Assembly (NCBI GenBank): GCA_020201335.1
Contig: JAIVGZ010000010.1
Location: 1 to 32,847, forward strand
Length of the DNA: 32,847 bases
Direction of reading: 5' to 3'
Source of the DNA: Natronospirales bacterium
GTDB taxonomy: Bacteria > Pseudomonadota > Gammaproteobacteria > Natronospirales > JAIVGZ01
Shown: piece after piece, positions 1 to 7,482 of the stretch
Layout: each line of letters starts with the position of its first letter
Numbering within the stretch: the stretch's first letter is position 1
Program-made: the position numbers and the translations under genes
The notes under the pieces: model-generated
Seen by the model: only the letters and a program-made list of their open reading frames with translations
Database searches by the model: none
What the model was told of the DNA's origin: nothing

Positions 1-1060
1 GCGCGTGTGCACGGACATCGGGCGCGTTCTGCAGGGTAGCAACCGCCAATACACGGTCGTGGTCCGCAGCACGGTGCTGCCGGGTACTACCGAGCAGTTG
101 CTCGCGCCTGCGTTGCGCGCCGCAGGTGGAAACGGGATTTCGGTAGCCGTGAATCCGGAGTTCATGCGTGAAGGGACGGCCCTGAAGGATTTCGCCGAGC
201 CGCCGCTGACGCTCGTGGGGTGCAGCGACCCGGTTACGACCCGCGTGTTGCGTCGCCTGTACGCAAAAGTCGATGCCGCGTTCGTACAGACCGACATTCG
301 CACCGCTGAGATGGCGAAGTATGTTTCCAATGCCTACCACGCGGTGAAGGTCTGCTTTGCGAACGAGGTTGGCAATGTCTGTCACGCCCTCGGTGCCGAC
401 GCGCAGGAAGTGATGCGGGTCTTCCGGATGGACCACAAGTTGAATGTCTCCGAGGCATACCTGAAGCCTGGCTTCGCGTTTGGTGGCTCGTGCTTGCCGA
501 AGGACGTACGCGCACTGTTGTATGCGGCGCGTACCTCCGACGTGTCGGTTCCGGTACTGGGCAGCGTGCTGGCCTCCAACGAGCGCCAGGTGCAGCAGGG
601 TATAGACCGCGTCCTGGCAGCCGGGCGCCGCAAAGTCGGCGTCGTGGGCCTTGCGTTCAAGCCCGATACGGACGACCTGCGCGAGAGCCCGATGGTCACG
701 CTCGTCGAGGCGCTGATCGGCAAGGGGTGCGACATCCGCATCCTCGACCCGAATGTATCGGTCGCGCGCCTGACCGGTGCGAACCGGCGGCACATTGAAG
801 AGGAAATCCCGCACATCGCCTCGTTGATGTGCGACGACGAGCAGGCTCTGCTCAATCACGCCGAGGTGCTCGTCGTTACGAATAGCAGTGATGATGCGGT
901 CCGCGTGGTTGCGGCCGCTGACCCAGAGTGCACGGTCGTGGACCTGACCCAGGGTGCGCTTTCCGCACGCCTCACCGACATCAAGGAGGATCAACCGGCA
1001 TGGCGTTTCGTTCCATCCGCCGCCGCAGCAATCGCGGCGCTTGCGCAGCCTGCGCGCTGA
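1..1060 (+). CDS. algD: GDP-mannose 6-dehydrogenase, AlgD-type (5' end outside window)
   Basis: NAD-dependent oxidation of GDP-mannose to GDP-mannuronate, a cytosolic precursor step for uronate-containing exopolysaccharide. The reading frame is open to the left edge, so the N-terminal Rossmann NAD-binding part (about 105 residues by comparison with AlgD) is missing. Visible family marks are VRSTVLPGTT, NPEFMREGTALKDF, the central-domain helix KYVSNAYHAVKVCFANE, and the catalytic-cysteine motif FGGSCLPKDVRAL (codon near 491). The C-terminal UDP/GDP-binding half contains GLAFKPDTDDLRESP. The DHKLN before the PGFAFGGSC loop fits the GDP-mannose rather than the UDP-glucose dehydrogenase branch. 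The last 61 bases overlap the next gene in another frame. ManC and ManB, which make its substrate, are encoded 18 kb downstream. The family call is strong; the exact polymer is not known. Confidence 0.93.
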   Translation, partial: RVCTDIGRVLQGSNRQYTVVVRSTVLPGTTEQLLAPALRAAGGNGISVAVNPEFMREGTALKDFAEPPLTLVGCSDPVTTRVLRRLYAKVDAAFVQTDIRTAEMAKYVSNAYHAVKVCFANEVGNVCHALGADAQEVMRVFRMDHKLNVSEAYLKPGFAFGGSCLPKDVRALLYAARTSDVSVPVLGSVLASNERQVQQGIDRVLAAGRRKVGVVGLAFKPDTDDLRESPMVTLVEALIGKGCDIRILDPNVSVARLTGANRRHIEEEIPHIASLMCDDEQALLNHAEVLVVTNSSDDAVRVVAAADPECTVVDLTQGALSARLTDIKEDQPAWRFVPSAAAAIAALAQPAR

Positions 1061-2586
1061 TGCTTGCGGTCGCCTCCATTCCGGCGGCCGTCGCAGACCC
1101 AGTGCCGGCGGGCATGCCGGAGGCGCCGCGTGCGCGCGTCGCGACCGAACCAGTCGCGATAACCGGGCGCAAGATTGAAGTGCCGGCAGATGGCGACCTG
1201 CGCGCGGCGTTGGAGCGCGCGCGTCCCGGAGATGTAATCGAGCTGCAGCCGGGCGTCGTGTACCGCGGCCCGTTCACGCTGCCGCGCAAGAACGGCGATG
1301 GCTGGATTGTGATTACGACCGCGGGTTCCGAGCGACACCTGCCGCCACCGGCGACGCGTGTGTTGCCGCTGCACGCCGATGTGATGGCAATTCTGGAAGC
1401 CGGACACGGCGCGGTGATATCCGCCGCCGAAGGTGCCGGCTACTACCGCTTCGTCGGCGTGCTGATCCGGCCTACACCAGGCGAGTTCCTGTACAACCTC
1501 GTATCACTCGGCACTGAGGCCGAAACGCTGGAGCAGCTACCGCACCACATAATCTTCGATCGGTGCATCCTGCGTGGTGACCCTGAGGTCGGAACGCGGC
1601 GCGGCATCGCGCTGAACGCGCGCTACAGCGCCGTTATCGACTCGCACCTGGCCGGGTTCAAGGAGCTGGGTGCAGACTCGCAGGCGATCGCCGGGTGGAA
1701 CGGACCGGGCCCGTTCAAGATCGTCAACAACTACCTCGAGGGCGCCGGTGAGAATGTGCTGTTCGGCGGCGCGCGGGCACGCATCCCCGGCTTGGTCCCG
1801 TCCGACATTGAAATCCGCGGCAACCACTTTTCAAAGCCGCTTCGTTGGAGAGAGGGGCACACCCTGTACGCGGGTACGCCGTGGGCGGTCAAAAACCTGT
1901 TTGAGCTGAAGAACGCGCGCCGTGTGCTTGTCGATGGCAACTTGCTGGAGTACAGCTGGGTTCACGGTCAGACCGGCTTCGCAGTGCTGTTCACGGTCCG
2001 CAATGAGGACGGCGCGATGCCGTGGGCCGTCGTCGAGGATGTTGTGTTCAGTAATAACGTCATTCGCCATGCGGGCGGCGGCATCAGCTTTCTCGGCCGC
2101 GACAATGGTGCGCCGACCGAAGCACGCACGCGCCGCATACTCGTCACGAACAACCTGTTCGACGACATCGGTGGGCAGTGGGGCGGAGGCCGCCTGTTCC
2201 AGATGATAGACGGGACCGCTGACGTCACGATTGCCAACAACACGGCACGCCACACCGGCAGCATCATCGTCAGCGACGGCAGCCCACACTCTGGGTTCGT
2301 ATTTGTCGACAATATCGTGTTGCACAACGAATACGGGATCGTCGGCGCCGGAACGCTACCCGGCAGCAGGACGCTAGAGGTGCACTTCCCCGACTCGGTC
2401 GTGACCGGCAATTCGATAGCAGGCGCGAGCAGAAGCGCGTATCCGCGCGGGAACCGCTACACCGAACCGCACGAACTGTCCGGCACGGGCACCGATCTGG
2501 ATCGGCTGTGCCGGGCGTTCCAATTGGCGCAGTTGCCGCTGGTTTCGCTGGATGTCTGTGGCAGTCAGCAGAGGCGTGCGGCATGA
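1000..2586 (+). CDS. secreted right-handed parallel beta-helix protein, probable polysaccharide-modifying enzyme
   Basis: About 528 residues. The ATG at 1000 is chosen because AAGGAGGA at 983-990 sits 9 bases upstream and the protein then opens with a basic stretch and a hydrophobic signal peptide (residues 12-32, likely cleavage after AVA). An in-frame GTG at 928 would bury that signal. The mature protein has many short N-N-x-hydrophobic turns (IVNNYLEG, IRGNHFS, VDGNLLE, FSNNVIR, VTNNLFDD, IANNTA, VTGNSIAG), the regular rungs of a parallel beta-helix as in polysaccharide lyases and mannuronan epimerases. Next to an AlgD-like gene, a periplasmic lyase or C5-epimerase role is reasonable, but no catalytic signature could be assigned. 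The stop overlaps the next start (ATGA). Confidence 0.8.
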   Translation: MAFRSIRRRSNRGACAACALMLAVASIPAAVADPVPAGMPEAPRARVATEPVAITGRKIEVPADGDLRAALERARPGDVIELQPGVVYRGPFTLPRKNGDGWIVITTAGSERHLPPPATRVLPLHADVMAILEAGHGAVISAAEGAGYYRFVGVLIRPTPGEFLYNLVSLGTEAETLEQLPHHIIFDRCILRGDPEVGTRRGIALNARYSAVIDSHLAGFKELGADSQAIAGWNGPGPFKIVNNYLEGAGENVLFGGARARIPGLVPSDIEIRGNHFSKPLRWREGHTLYAGTPWAVKNLFELKNARRVLVDGNLLEYSWVHGQTGFAVLFTVRNEDGAMPWAVVEDVVFSNNVIRHAGGGISFLGRDNGAPTEARTRRILVTNNLFDDIGGQWGGGRLFQMIDGTADVTIANNTARHTGSIIVSDGSPHSGFVFVDNIVLHNEYGIVGAGTLPGSRTLEVHFPDSVVTGNSIAGASRSAYPRGNRYTEPHELSGTGTDLDRLCRAFQLAQLPLVSLDVCGSQQRRAA

Positions 2587-3737
2587 GCATCCTGGAAACG
2601 GCATTCTGGCTCGCAGCAATCCTCCTCGCTTACACCTACGCGGGCTACCCGCTGCTGGTCGGCGTGTGGAGCAGATGGCGGCCGCGGCCAACGCGGCTAC
2701 GCCCGTTCACACCGAGCGTCAGCATCGTGGTCGTCGCCTGTAACGAGGCCGACTGCATACGCCAAAAGGTCGACAACCTGCTCGCCCTCGACTATCCGGC
2801 TGAACATTGTGAAGTGATTATCGCGTCGGACGGCTCAGATGACCGCACGGTGGCGCGGGTGGAGAGCTGCAGCTCTAAGCGCGTGCATGTAATCGATTTC
2901 AGGCAACGACGTGGCAAGACCGCAGTGCTGAACGACGTGATACCCCGGGCGCACGGCGACATCGTCGTGTTGGCTGATGCGCGCCAGCGATTCGACCCAC
3001 ACGCACTGCGCGCGCTGGTTTCCCATTTCGCGGACCCGACGGTCGGCGCGGTCGGCGGCGAGTTGGTATTGGTAGACACGCACGCACACGGCGCAGAGCT
3101 GGGACAGGGCGTCGGCGCGTACTGGCGTTACGAGAAGTTCATCCGTCGCCACGAGAGTCGGGTTGATTCCACCGTAGGCGTGAGCGGCGCAATCTATGCG
3201 ATCCGCCGGGAGCTATTCTCGCCGCTGCCGCCGGACATCATCCTCGACGATGTCCTGATACCGATGCGCATCGTGCGGCAAGGGTATCGCGTGCTATTCG
3301 AAGCGCAAGCACGCGCGTACGACCGCACGGCACCGACTGCGCAGGCCGAGTTCCGGCGCAAAGTCCGCACGCTCGCCGGAAACTTCCAACTGTTTCTGCA
3401 TGAGCCGTGGCTGCTGTCGCCGCGTGCCAACAGGGTGTGGTTGCAGACCATCTCGCACAAGGCGCTGCGCCTGCTGGCGCCGCCATTGCTCGCCGTCGTC
3501 TTCGTCACCAGCGCCGCGCTTGCGTGGCGCCTGCCGTACGCGGTGCTGTTCGCCGCCCAAGTTGTATTTTACGCGGCAGCCGCGCTCGGCTTCCGGCTGC
3601 GTAACCGCGCCAGTAAGCCAATCTTTTTCAATGTTCCCTACACATTCTGTGTCTTGAACTGGGCGACTGTCGTCGGCCTGGTGCGCTGGGCAACCGGCAA
3701 GCAGAGCGTGATGTGGCAGACCAACAACGTGAGGTGA
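2583..3737 (+). CDS. family 2 glycosyltransferase, membrane-bound
   Basis: About 384 residues; the start at 2583 overlaps the previous stop (ATGA). A single N-terminal membrane helix (residues 5-28) precedes a GT-A catalytic domain with PSVSIVVVACNEAD, the nucleotide-binding SDGSDD (Asp83 region), the metal-binding ADARQ (Asp132) and a LDD acid/base region (222-223). The processive-synthase QxxRW box is replaced by EFRRKVRTLAGN near 257-267. Two or three C-terminal hydrophobic segments (about 285-375) anchor it in the inner membrane. It probably transfers an activated sugar during polymer or lipid-linked oligosaccharide synthesis. It is shorter than Alg8 and lacks that family's full transmembrane array, so it should not be called alginate synthase. 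Donor and acceptor are unknown. Confidence 0.88.
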   Translation: MSILETAFWLAAILLAYTYAGYPLLVGVWSRWRPRPTRLRPFTPSVSIVVVACNEADCIRQKVDNLLALDYPAEHCEVIIASDGSDDRTVARVESCSSKRVHVIDFRQRRGKTAVLNDVIPRAHGDIVVLADARQRFDPHALRALVSHFADPTVGAVGGELVLVDTHAHGAELGQGVGAYWRYEKFIRRHESRVDSTVGVSGAIYAIRRELFSPLPPDIILDDVLIPMRIVRQGYRVLFEAQARAYDRTAPTAQAEFRRKVRTLAGNFQLFLHEPWLLSPRANRVWLQTISHKALRLLAPPLLAVVFVTSAALAWRLPYAVLFAAQVVFYAAAALGFRLRNRASKPIFFNVPYTFCVLNWATVVGLVRWATGKQSVMWQTNNVR

Positions 3738-3741
3738 AATT

Positions 3742-4734
3742 ATGAAATGCCTGGTTACCGGAGGCGCGGGCTTTATTGGATCGCACCTGGTTCATGGACT
3801 TTTAAAACGCGGACACGAGGTCCGGGTGCTCGACAACTTCGTCAGTGGAAAGCGGCAGAATGTGCAGCACCTGCCGATTGACCTGGTTGAGGGCGACATC
3901 AGGGACCACAAGGACTTACAGGGGGCGCTGCGCGGCGCACAGCACGTATACCACCTCGCGGCGCTTGGATCCGTTGCGCGCTCGGTCGAGGACCCACTCA
4001 GCACGCATTCGGTCAACGAGACCGGTACGCTGATGGTGCTCGACGGCGCACAGAAGGCCAAGGCGCAGCGGGTGGTGCTCGCGTCGTCCTCGTCGGTCTA
4101 CGGCAACATCCCGACGCTGCCAAAGCGGGAGAGCGCGAAGCCGGCGCCGGCATCACCATACGCGGTATCAAAACTAACCGGCGAGTATTACTGCAACGTT
4201 TTCTGGAACACGTACGACCTCGAGACCGTCTGCCTGCGTTACTTCAACGTATTCGGGCCACGGCAGGACCCGGAATCAGAATACGCGGCGGTCATTCCGC
4301 GTTTCATCCAGGCGCTCCTCGCGGGCGAAAACCCGGTCATCTACGGCGACGGCACGCAGACGCGCGACTTCACCTATGTGGCCAACGTCGTCGAGGCGAC
4401 GATGCAGGCGATGCACACGCCGAAGGCTGCTGGGCAGATTGCGAACATCGCGTGCGGTGAGCGCTGGAGCCTGCTCGAGCTGGTCAAGTTGTTGGGGCAG
4501 GTGTTCGATATCCACGTTACGCCGGAGTTTCGCGATGAGCGGGTCGGTGACGTTAAGCACTCGCAGGCGGCAATCATTCGTGCGCAGCGCGTGCTCGGGT
4601 ACGCGCCACGCATCAGCTTCCAGCGCGGTCTGAGAGAGACGGTCGAGTGGTTCCGCTACATGCACCAGGAAATGGTCGAACGGCAACCGGCAAGGCGCGT
4701 GGACATTCCTGTCGCGCGGCCGGCGGCGATGTAA
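3742..4734 (+). CDS. NAD-dependent sugar epimerase (SDR, WbpP/GalE-like)
   Basis: About 330 residues. GAGGTG at 3731-3736 overlaps the previous stop and serves as ribosome site 5 bases before the ATG. It is an extended short-chain dehydrogenase. The Rossmann glycine motif TGGAGFIGSH is at residues 6-15, followed by the SSSSVYG loop (115-121) and the catalytic YxxxK at Tyr140/Lys144. Later come RYFNVFGPRQDP and YGDGTQTRDFTYV. The GSVARSVEDP segment and RQDP loop resemble WbpP-type UDP-N-acetylglucosamine 4-epimerases more than classical GalE; this is a comparison from memory. It would supply a nucleotide sugar for the polymer made by this operon. Substrate preference (UDP-GlcNAc, UDP-Glc or UDP-uronate) cannot be settled from sequence alone. 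Confidence 0.88.
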   Translation: MKCLVTGGAGFIGSHLVHGLLKRGHEVRVLDNFVSGKRQNVQHLPIDLVEGDIRDHKDLQGALRGAQHVYHLAALGSVARSVEDPLSTHSVNETGTLMVLDGAQKAKAQRVVLASSSSVYGNIPTLPKRESAKPAPASPYAVSKLTGEYYCNVFWNTYDLETVCLRYFNVFGPRQDPESEYAAVIPRFIQALLAGENPVIYGDGTQTRDFTYVANVVEATMQAMHTPKAAGQIANIACGERWSLLELVKLLGQVFDIHVTPEFRDERVGDVKHSQAAIIRAQRVLGYAPRISFQRGLRETVEWFRYMHQEMVERQPARRVDIPVARPAAM

Positions 4735-4743
4735 GGGGACAGC

Positions 4744-6231
4744 ATGCCGACCGTACGGGAATCCGAGCCGATGGCACCCACATCACGATTGCTGCGAGCA
4801 TGGCGAGAGGGTGGCTTGCGGCTGGTCGTCAGCCGCGGCGCGCATGCCGCGCTTGCACCCTGGGCCGCGTTCGGCTTTGTCGAATTCTTCGTGCGAAATC
4901 TCGGCGATGTCGATGCCGACCGTCCGCGGCCAGATGGCGTGGTCGTCGAAGAAGCATCCGCGGATGCTGCGGGGCTGCTCCTGATGGGACGCGAGCAGCC
5001 CGATGTGGTCGCGCGAGAAATCCGGCGGCGGTTCAAACGCGGAGACCGCTGCATTGTCGCGCGCAATTCGGATGGCAGGTATTTGCACAGCCGCTGGATA
5101 TCCACGCACCCGACGCTGGTGCCCGAGCTCGACCGCTGCATTGTTCCAGGGGCCGGGCAGGTGTACATGTACGACGGCTACACCCGCACCGAGGCGCGCG
5201 GCCGTGGCGTCGACAGCGCTGTTCGTGCGTACATCTTCGGCACGGCGCGTGGAGCGGGCTTCCGCGAGGTCGTATCGTACGTCCGTGCGACGAACACCGT
5301 TGGCTTGAATGCCGCAACCAAATGGCAGGCATCCACTGGCCGTGCCCACTACCTCCGGGTTCGACGCGCCCGACCATGGGTTCTCGCGGACCACCAGTTG
5401 CGCCGACGGATCACGCTGATCGGGACTGCTACGGCAGCTGAACTCGAAGCAGAGCGTCGTGCACGCACGGTTGCGCTGAAGGAATGGTTCAGCAGTTGGC
5501 TCGCCGAACCGATGGACAAGCGCTCGACTGGATTTTCCGCACTCCCCGCCGAGTATTTCGCGTCAGCCGGAGCGCACATCGTTTCAACGCTGGAGGTCAG
5601 TGAGCGCGACAAGGTGCTGGATGTCGGTTGCAGCAGCGGTGGTATCAGCCGCCACGTGGCACCTGCAGCGCGCAAGTTTGTGGGCGTCGATATGACGGCG
5701 GGGCTCATCACCGATATCGAACCTGATTCCATTCGCACCGCGACGGGCGCCGCCGCGGAGTTTGCCGTCGCCGATGGTCGGGCGCTGCCTTTCCCTCACG
5801 GCTCTTTCGACAAAGTGTTCTGCACCGGCGTGATACACATGCTTCCGACGCATGATGACGCGTTGCAGATGATTTGTGAGCTGGTCCGCGTCTGCCAGCC
5901 TGGCGGCACCGTACTCGTCGGCGCCATTCCAGACGCCGCGAAGCGCCGCCAGGAGTATAGATTGCTGTGGCGGCGCGCGAACCCGGCCGGGAAGGCACGG
6001 CTCGCGGCTGCGTTACTGGTACCGCGTTCGGTAAAGCGAATCGTTCGGCGCGTGCTGCAGCAAGCCCGAAACGAGGTCGTGTTTCTCAAGTTCGACCTCG
6101 AGCTGATGCAAGAATATTTTTCGGAGCAAGGTCTGCTCGCCGAGGTGGTGGATTACCCGGACGATTACTGGAGCGAGGATTTCCGTACGACCCGGTCGTG
6201 CCTGCGACTGCGCGTGCCCGCCTCGGCCTGA
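4744..6231 (+). CDS. fusion of GNAT-like acetyltransferase and class I SAM methyltransferase
   Basis: About 495 residues; AAGGGGA at 4733-4739 precedes the ATG. Residues 65-205 look like a GNAT domain: a short beta segment YMYDGYTRTE, the acetyl-CoA pyrophosphate loop RTEARGRGV (148-156), and a VRATNTVGLNAATKW motif typical of the last GNAT strand and helix. Residues 285-400 are a class I methyltransferase: motif I VLDVGCSSGG (291-300), acidic VGVDM (314-318), and the post-motif regions FPHGSFDKVFCTGVIHML and CQPGGTVLVGAIP. The C-terminal 90 residues are basic and of unknown role. The position in the operon suggests that it decorates the sugar (acyl plus methyl transfer) or its polymer. Both active-site loops look intact, so a bifunctional enzyme is plausible, but neither substrate is known. 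Confidence 0.8.
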   Translation: MPTVRESEPMAPTSRLLRAWREGGLRLVVSRGAHAALAPWAAFGFVEFFVRNLGDVDADRPRPDGVVVEEASADAAGLLLMGREQPDVVAREIRRRFKRGDRCIVARNSDGRYLHSRWISTHPTLVPELDRCIVPGAGQVYMYDGYTRTEARGRGVDSAVRAYIFGTARGAGFREVVSYVRATNTVGLNAATKWQASTGRAHYLRVRRARPWVLADHQLRRRITLIGTATAAELEAERRARTVALKEWFSSWLAEPMDKRSTGFSALPAEYFASAGAHIVSTLEVSERDKVLDVGCSSGGISRHVAPAARKFVGVDMTAGLITDIEPDSIRTATGAAAEFAVADGRALPFPHGSFDKVFCTGVIHMLPTHDDALQMICELVRVCQPGGTVLVGAIPDAAKRRQEYRLLWRRANPAGKARLAAALLVPRSVKRIVRRVLQQARNEVVFLKFDLELMQEYFSEQGLLAEVVDYPDDYWSEDFRTTRSCLRLRVPASA

Positions 6232-6239
6232 CGATCGAT

Positions 6240-6800
6240 ATGCACGCGCGCGAGCTGGAACATGACTGGCGTCTTGCGCTCGCTGCGCGGATGGCGCTGG
6301 GCCCGGGCGACCTGGTGGTGCGGGTCGGTGAAGGCTTCGGGGCGTTCAATGATGAGATCGAGTTGTGCGTTGGCCTGGCGGGTACCGTCGCTGTGGTCGA
6401 CCCACGCGATGCATTGGATGACTGCCTCGAGCATGACGTCCGCCCGGTGCTGGTTACCGTTGCGGCGGGTGGTCACGAGAGCGATGCACTGGCAAGGGCG
6501 AGGCGTACGCTGCTTCGCTGGCGTCCGGTCGTATTCACTGTCGCCGACCCCGAGGCCACGCTGAATGCCGGCTCGACTTTATACGAACAACAACGGATTC
6601 TGCGCTCCGCTGGTTATGTCGTGCGCGCGGTCTGGCGGTTCGGGTTGCGCCGGCCTGACACGAGCATCTATGCGGACGCGTGCCACTGGATCGCCGCGCC
6701 GTGTGAGCACAACGAAATGCTGACGCGTATCTCGTCTCGGATTCTTTGGAGCCAGTTGCTGCCGTGGCAAGCGGTCAGCTCGCAGTCGCGCGCAGCGTGA
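6240..6800 (+). CDS. small methyltransferase-like (FkbM-like) protein
   Basis: About 186 residues. The ATG at 6240, 8 bases after the previous stop, is preferred; the same frame is open upstream but lies inside the preceding methyltransferase gene, and a GTG at 6198 is the only nearby rival. No clear Shine-Dalgarno is seen, so translation is probably coupled. LVVRVGEGFGAFNDEIELCVG resembles a degenerate SAM-binding glycine loop, followed by an acidic VVDPRDA. The later arrangement (a core strand VVFTVADPE, then a helix and ILRSAGYVVRAVWRFG) recalls FkbM-type sugar O-methyltransferases. The match is weak. It ends the exopolysaccharide operon and overlaps the 3' end of the convergent membrane-protein gene by 26 bases. 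Confidence 0.6.
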   Translation: MHARELEHDWRLALAARMALGPGDLVVRVGEGFGAFNDEIELCVGLAGTVAVVDPRDALDDCLEHDVRPVLVTVAAGGHESDALARARRTLLRWRPVVFTVADPEATLNAGSTLYEQQRILRSAGYVVRAVWRFGLRRPDTSIYADACHWIAAPCEHNEMLTRISSRILWSQLLPWQAVSSQSRAA

Positions 6801-7458
6801 CCAGGTATTTGAGTAGCGTGTAGCCAAACAGCAGCGCACCCACCAGTTCGAGCGTCTCGCCGGTAAGCCAGATCAACAGATAGGTCGGGTCGGGACCATG
6901 GGCCGAATAATACGATCCCTGCACCATTTCCATGCCTAGCGCACCGGACACGAAGAGCACGCCAGACGCGGCGATGCGGACGCGGTACCAAGGCACAAAC
7001 GCAAGCAAGAAACGCCAGTACACGCGCGCGAACACCAGCACGAATAGACCGTAGAGAAGGACCCACGGGAAGAACAGGACCCCAGTAGTCGAGAACGCAT
7101 CGCGCAGCGGAGCATTCATAAGCTCGTGCAGGCCCGCTGCCTCGTCGACCGCCAGGGCCGCGAAAATCAGGGCGAGCGCTTGCCAATGCCGGTGCCATTG
7201 ATGGAGGCCTTGTCGCTGCCGCGTCCGCGCGACGGCGGCCGCCACGGTCCCGCAGCCGAACAAAAGCAAACCGCTGAAGAAGGTCGGTATATTTCCTTCG
7301 ACCCGGAGGTCGAGTGCAGGAATGAGCCCCAGAACATTATCGTGACCGGTGAGGCCGGTCATGATGTCACCGCCGACCGAGGTCACGACGAACAGGGTCG
7401 CAAACGCGCACGCGGTCCAGACGACGCGGCGCGCCCAACCTGGCAGAGCTTCTTTCAC
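6775..7458 (-). CDS. multipass inner-membrane protein of unknown function
   Basis: About 227 residues with six or seven hydrophobic segments (roughly 12-32, 58-76, 90-106, 126-146, 150-178, 200-220 and a short one between). Two acidic motifs lie in or beside membrane helices: AVDEAAGLHE near 103-112 and GETLELVGA near 201-209. Conserved Asp-Glu...His-Glu and Glu...Glu pairs of this kind suggest a metal site or a proton-coupled transporter, but I do not recognise the family. The gene starts 24 bases after the stop of the first lipoprotein gene on the same strand, so the two are probably cotranscribed. Confidence 0.7.
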   Translation of the reverse strand: MKEALPGWARRVVWTACAFATLFVVTSVGGDIMTGLTGHDNVLGLIPALDLRVEGNIPTFFSGLLLFGCGTVAAAVARTRQRQGLHQWHRHWQALALIFAALAVDEAAGLHELMNAPLRDAFSTTGVLFFPWVLLYGLFVLVFARVYWRFLLAFVPWYRVRIAASGVLFVSGALGMEMVQGSYYSAHGPDPTYLLIWLTGETLELVGALLFGYTLLKYLVTLRATAS

Positions 7459-7482
7459 GCCTCAAGCGTAACGGGTTGCCCG

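Noticed and set aside
5967-6239. A longer version of the small methyltransferase-like protein starting at 5967
   Set aside because: It would overlap the end of the preceding methyltransferase by 265 bases in another frame.
1-6800. Calling the left operon an alginate operon
   Set aside because: Only the AlgD-like enzyme is alginate-type; the glycosyltransferase is not Alg8-like and no other alginate secretion or acetylation gene is seen.
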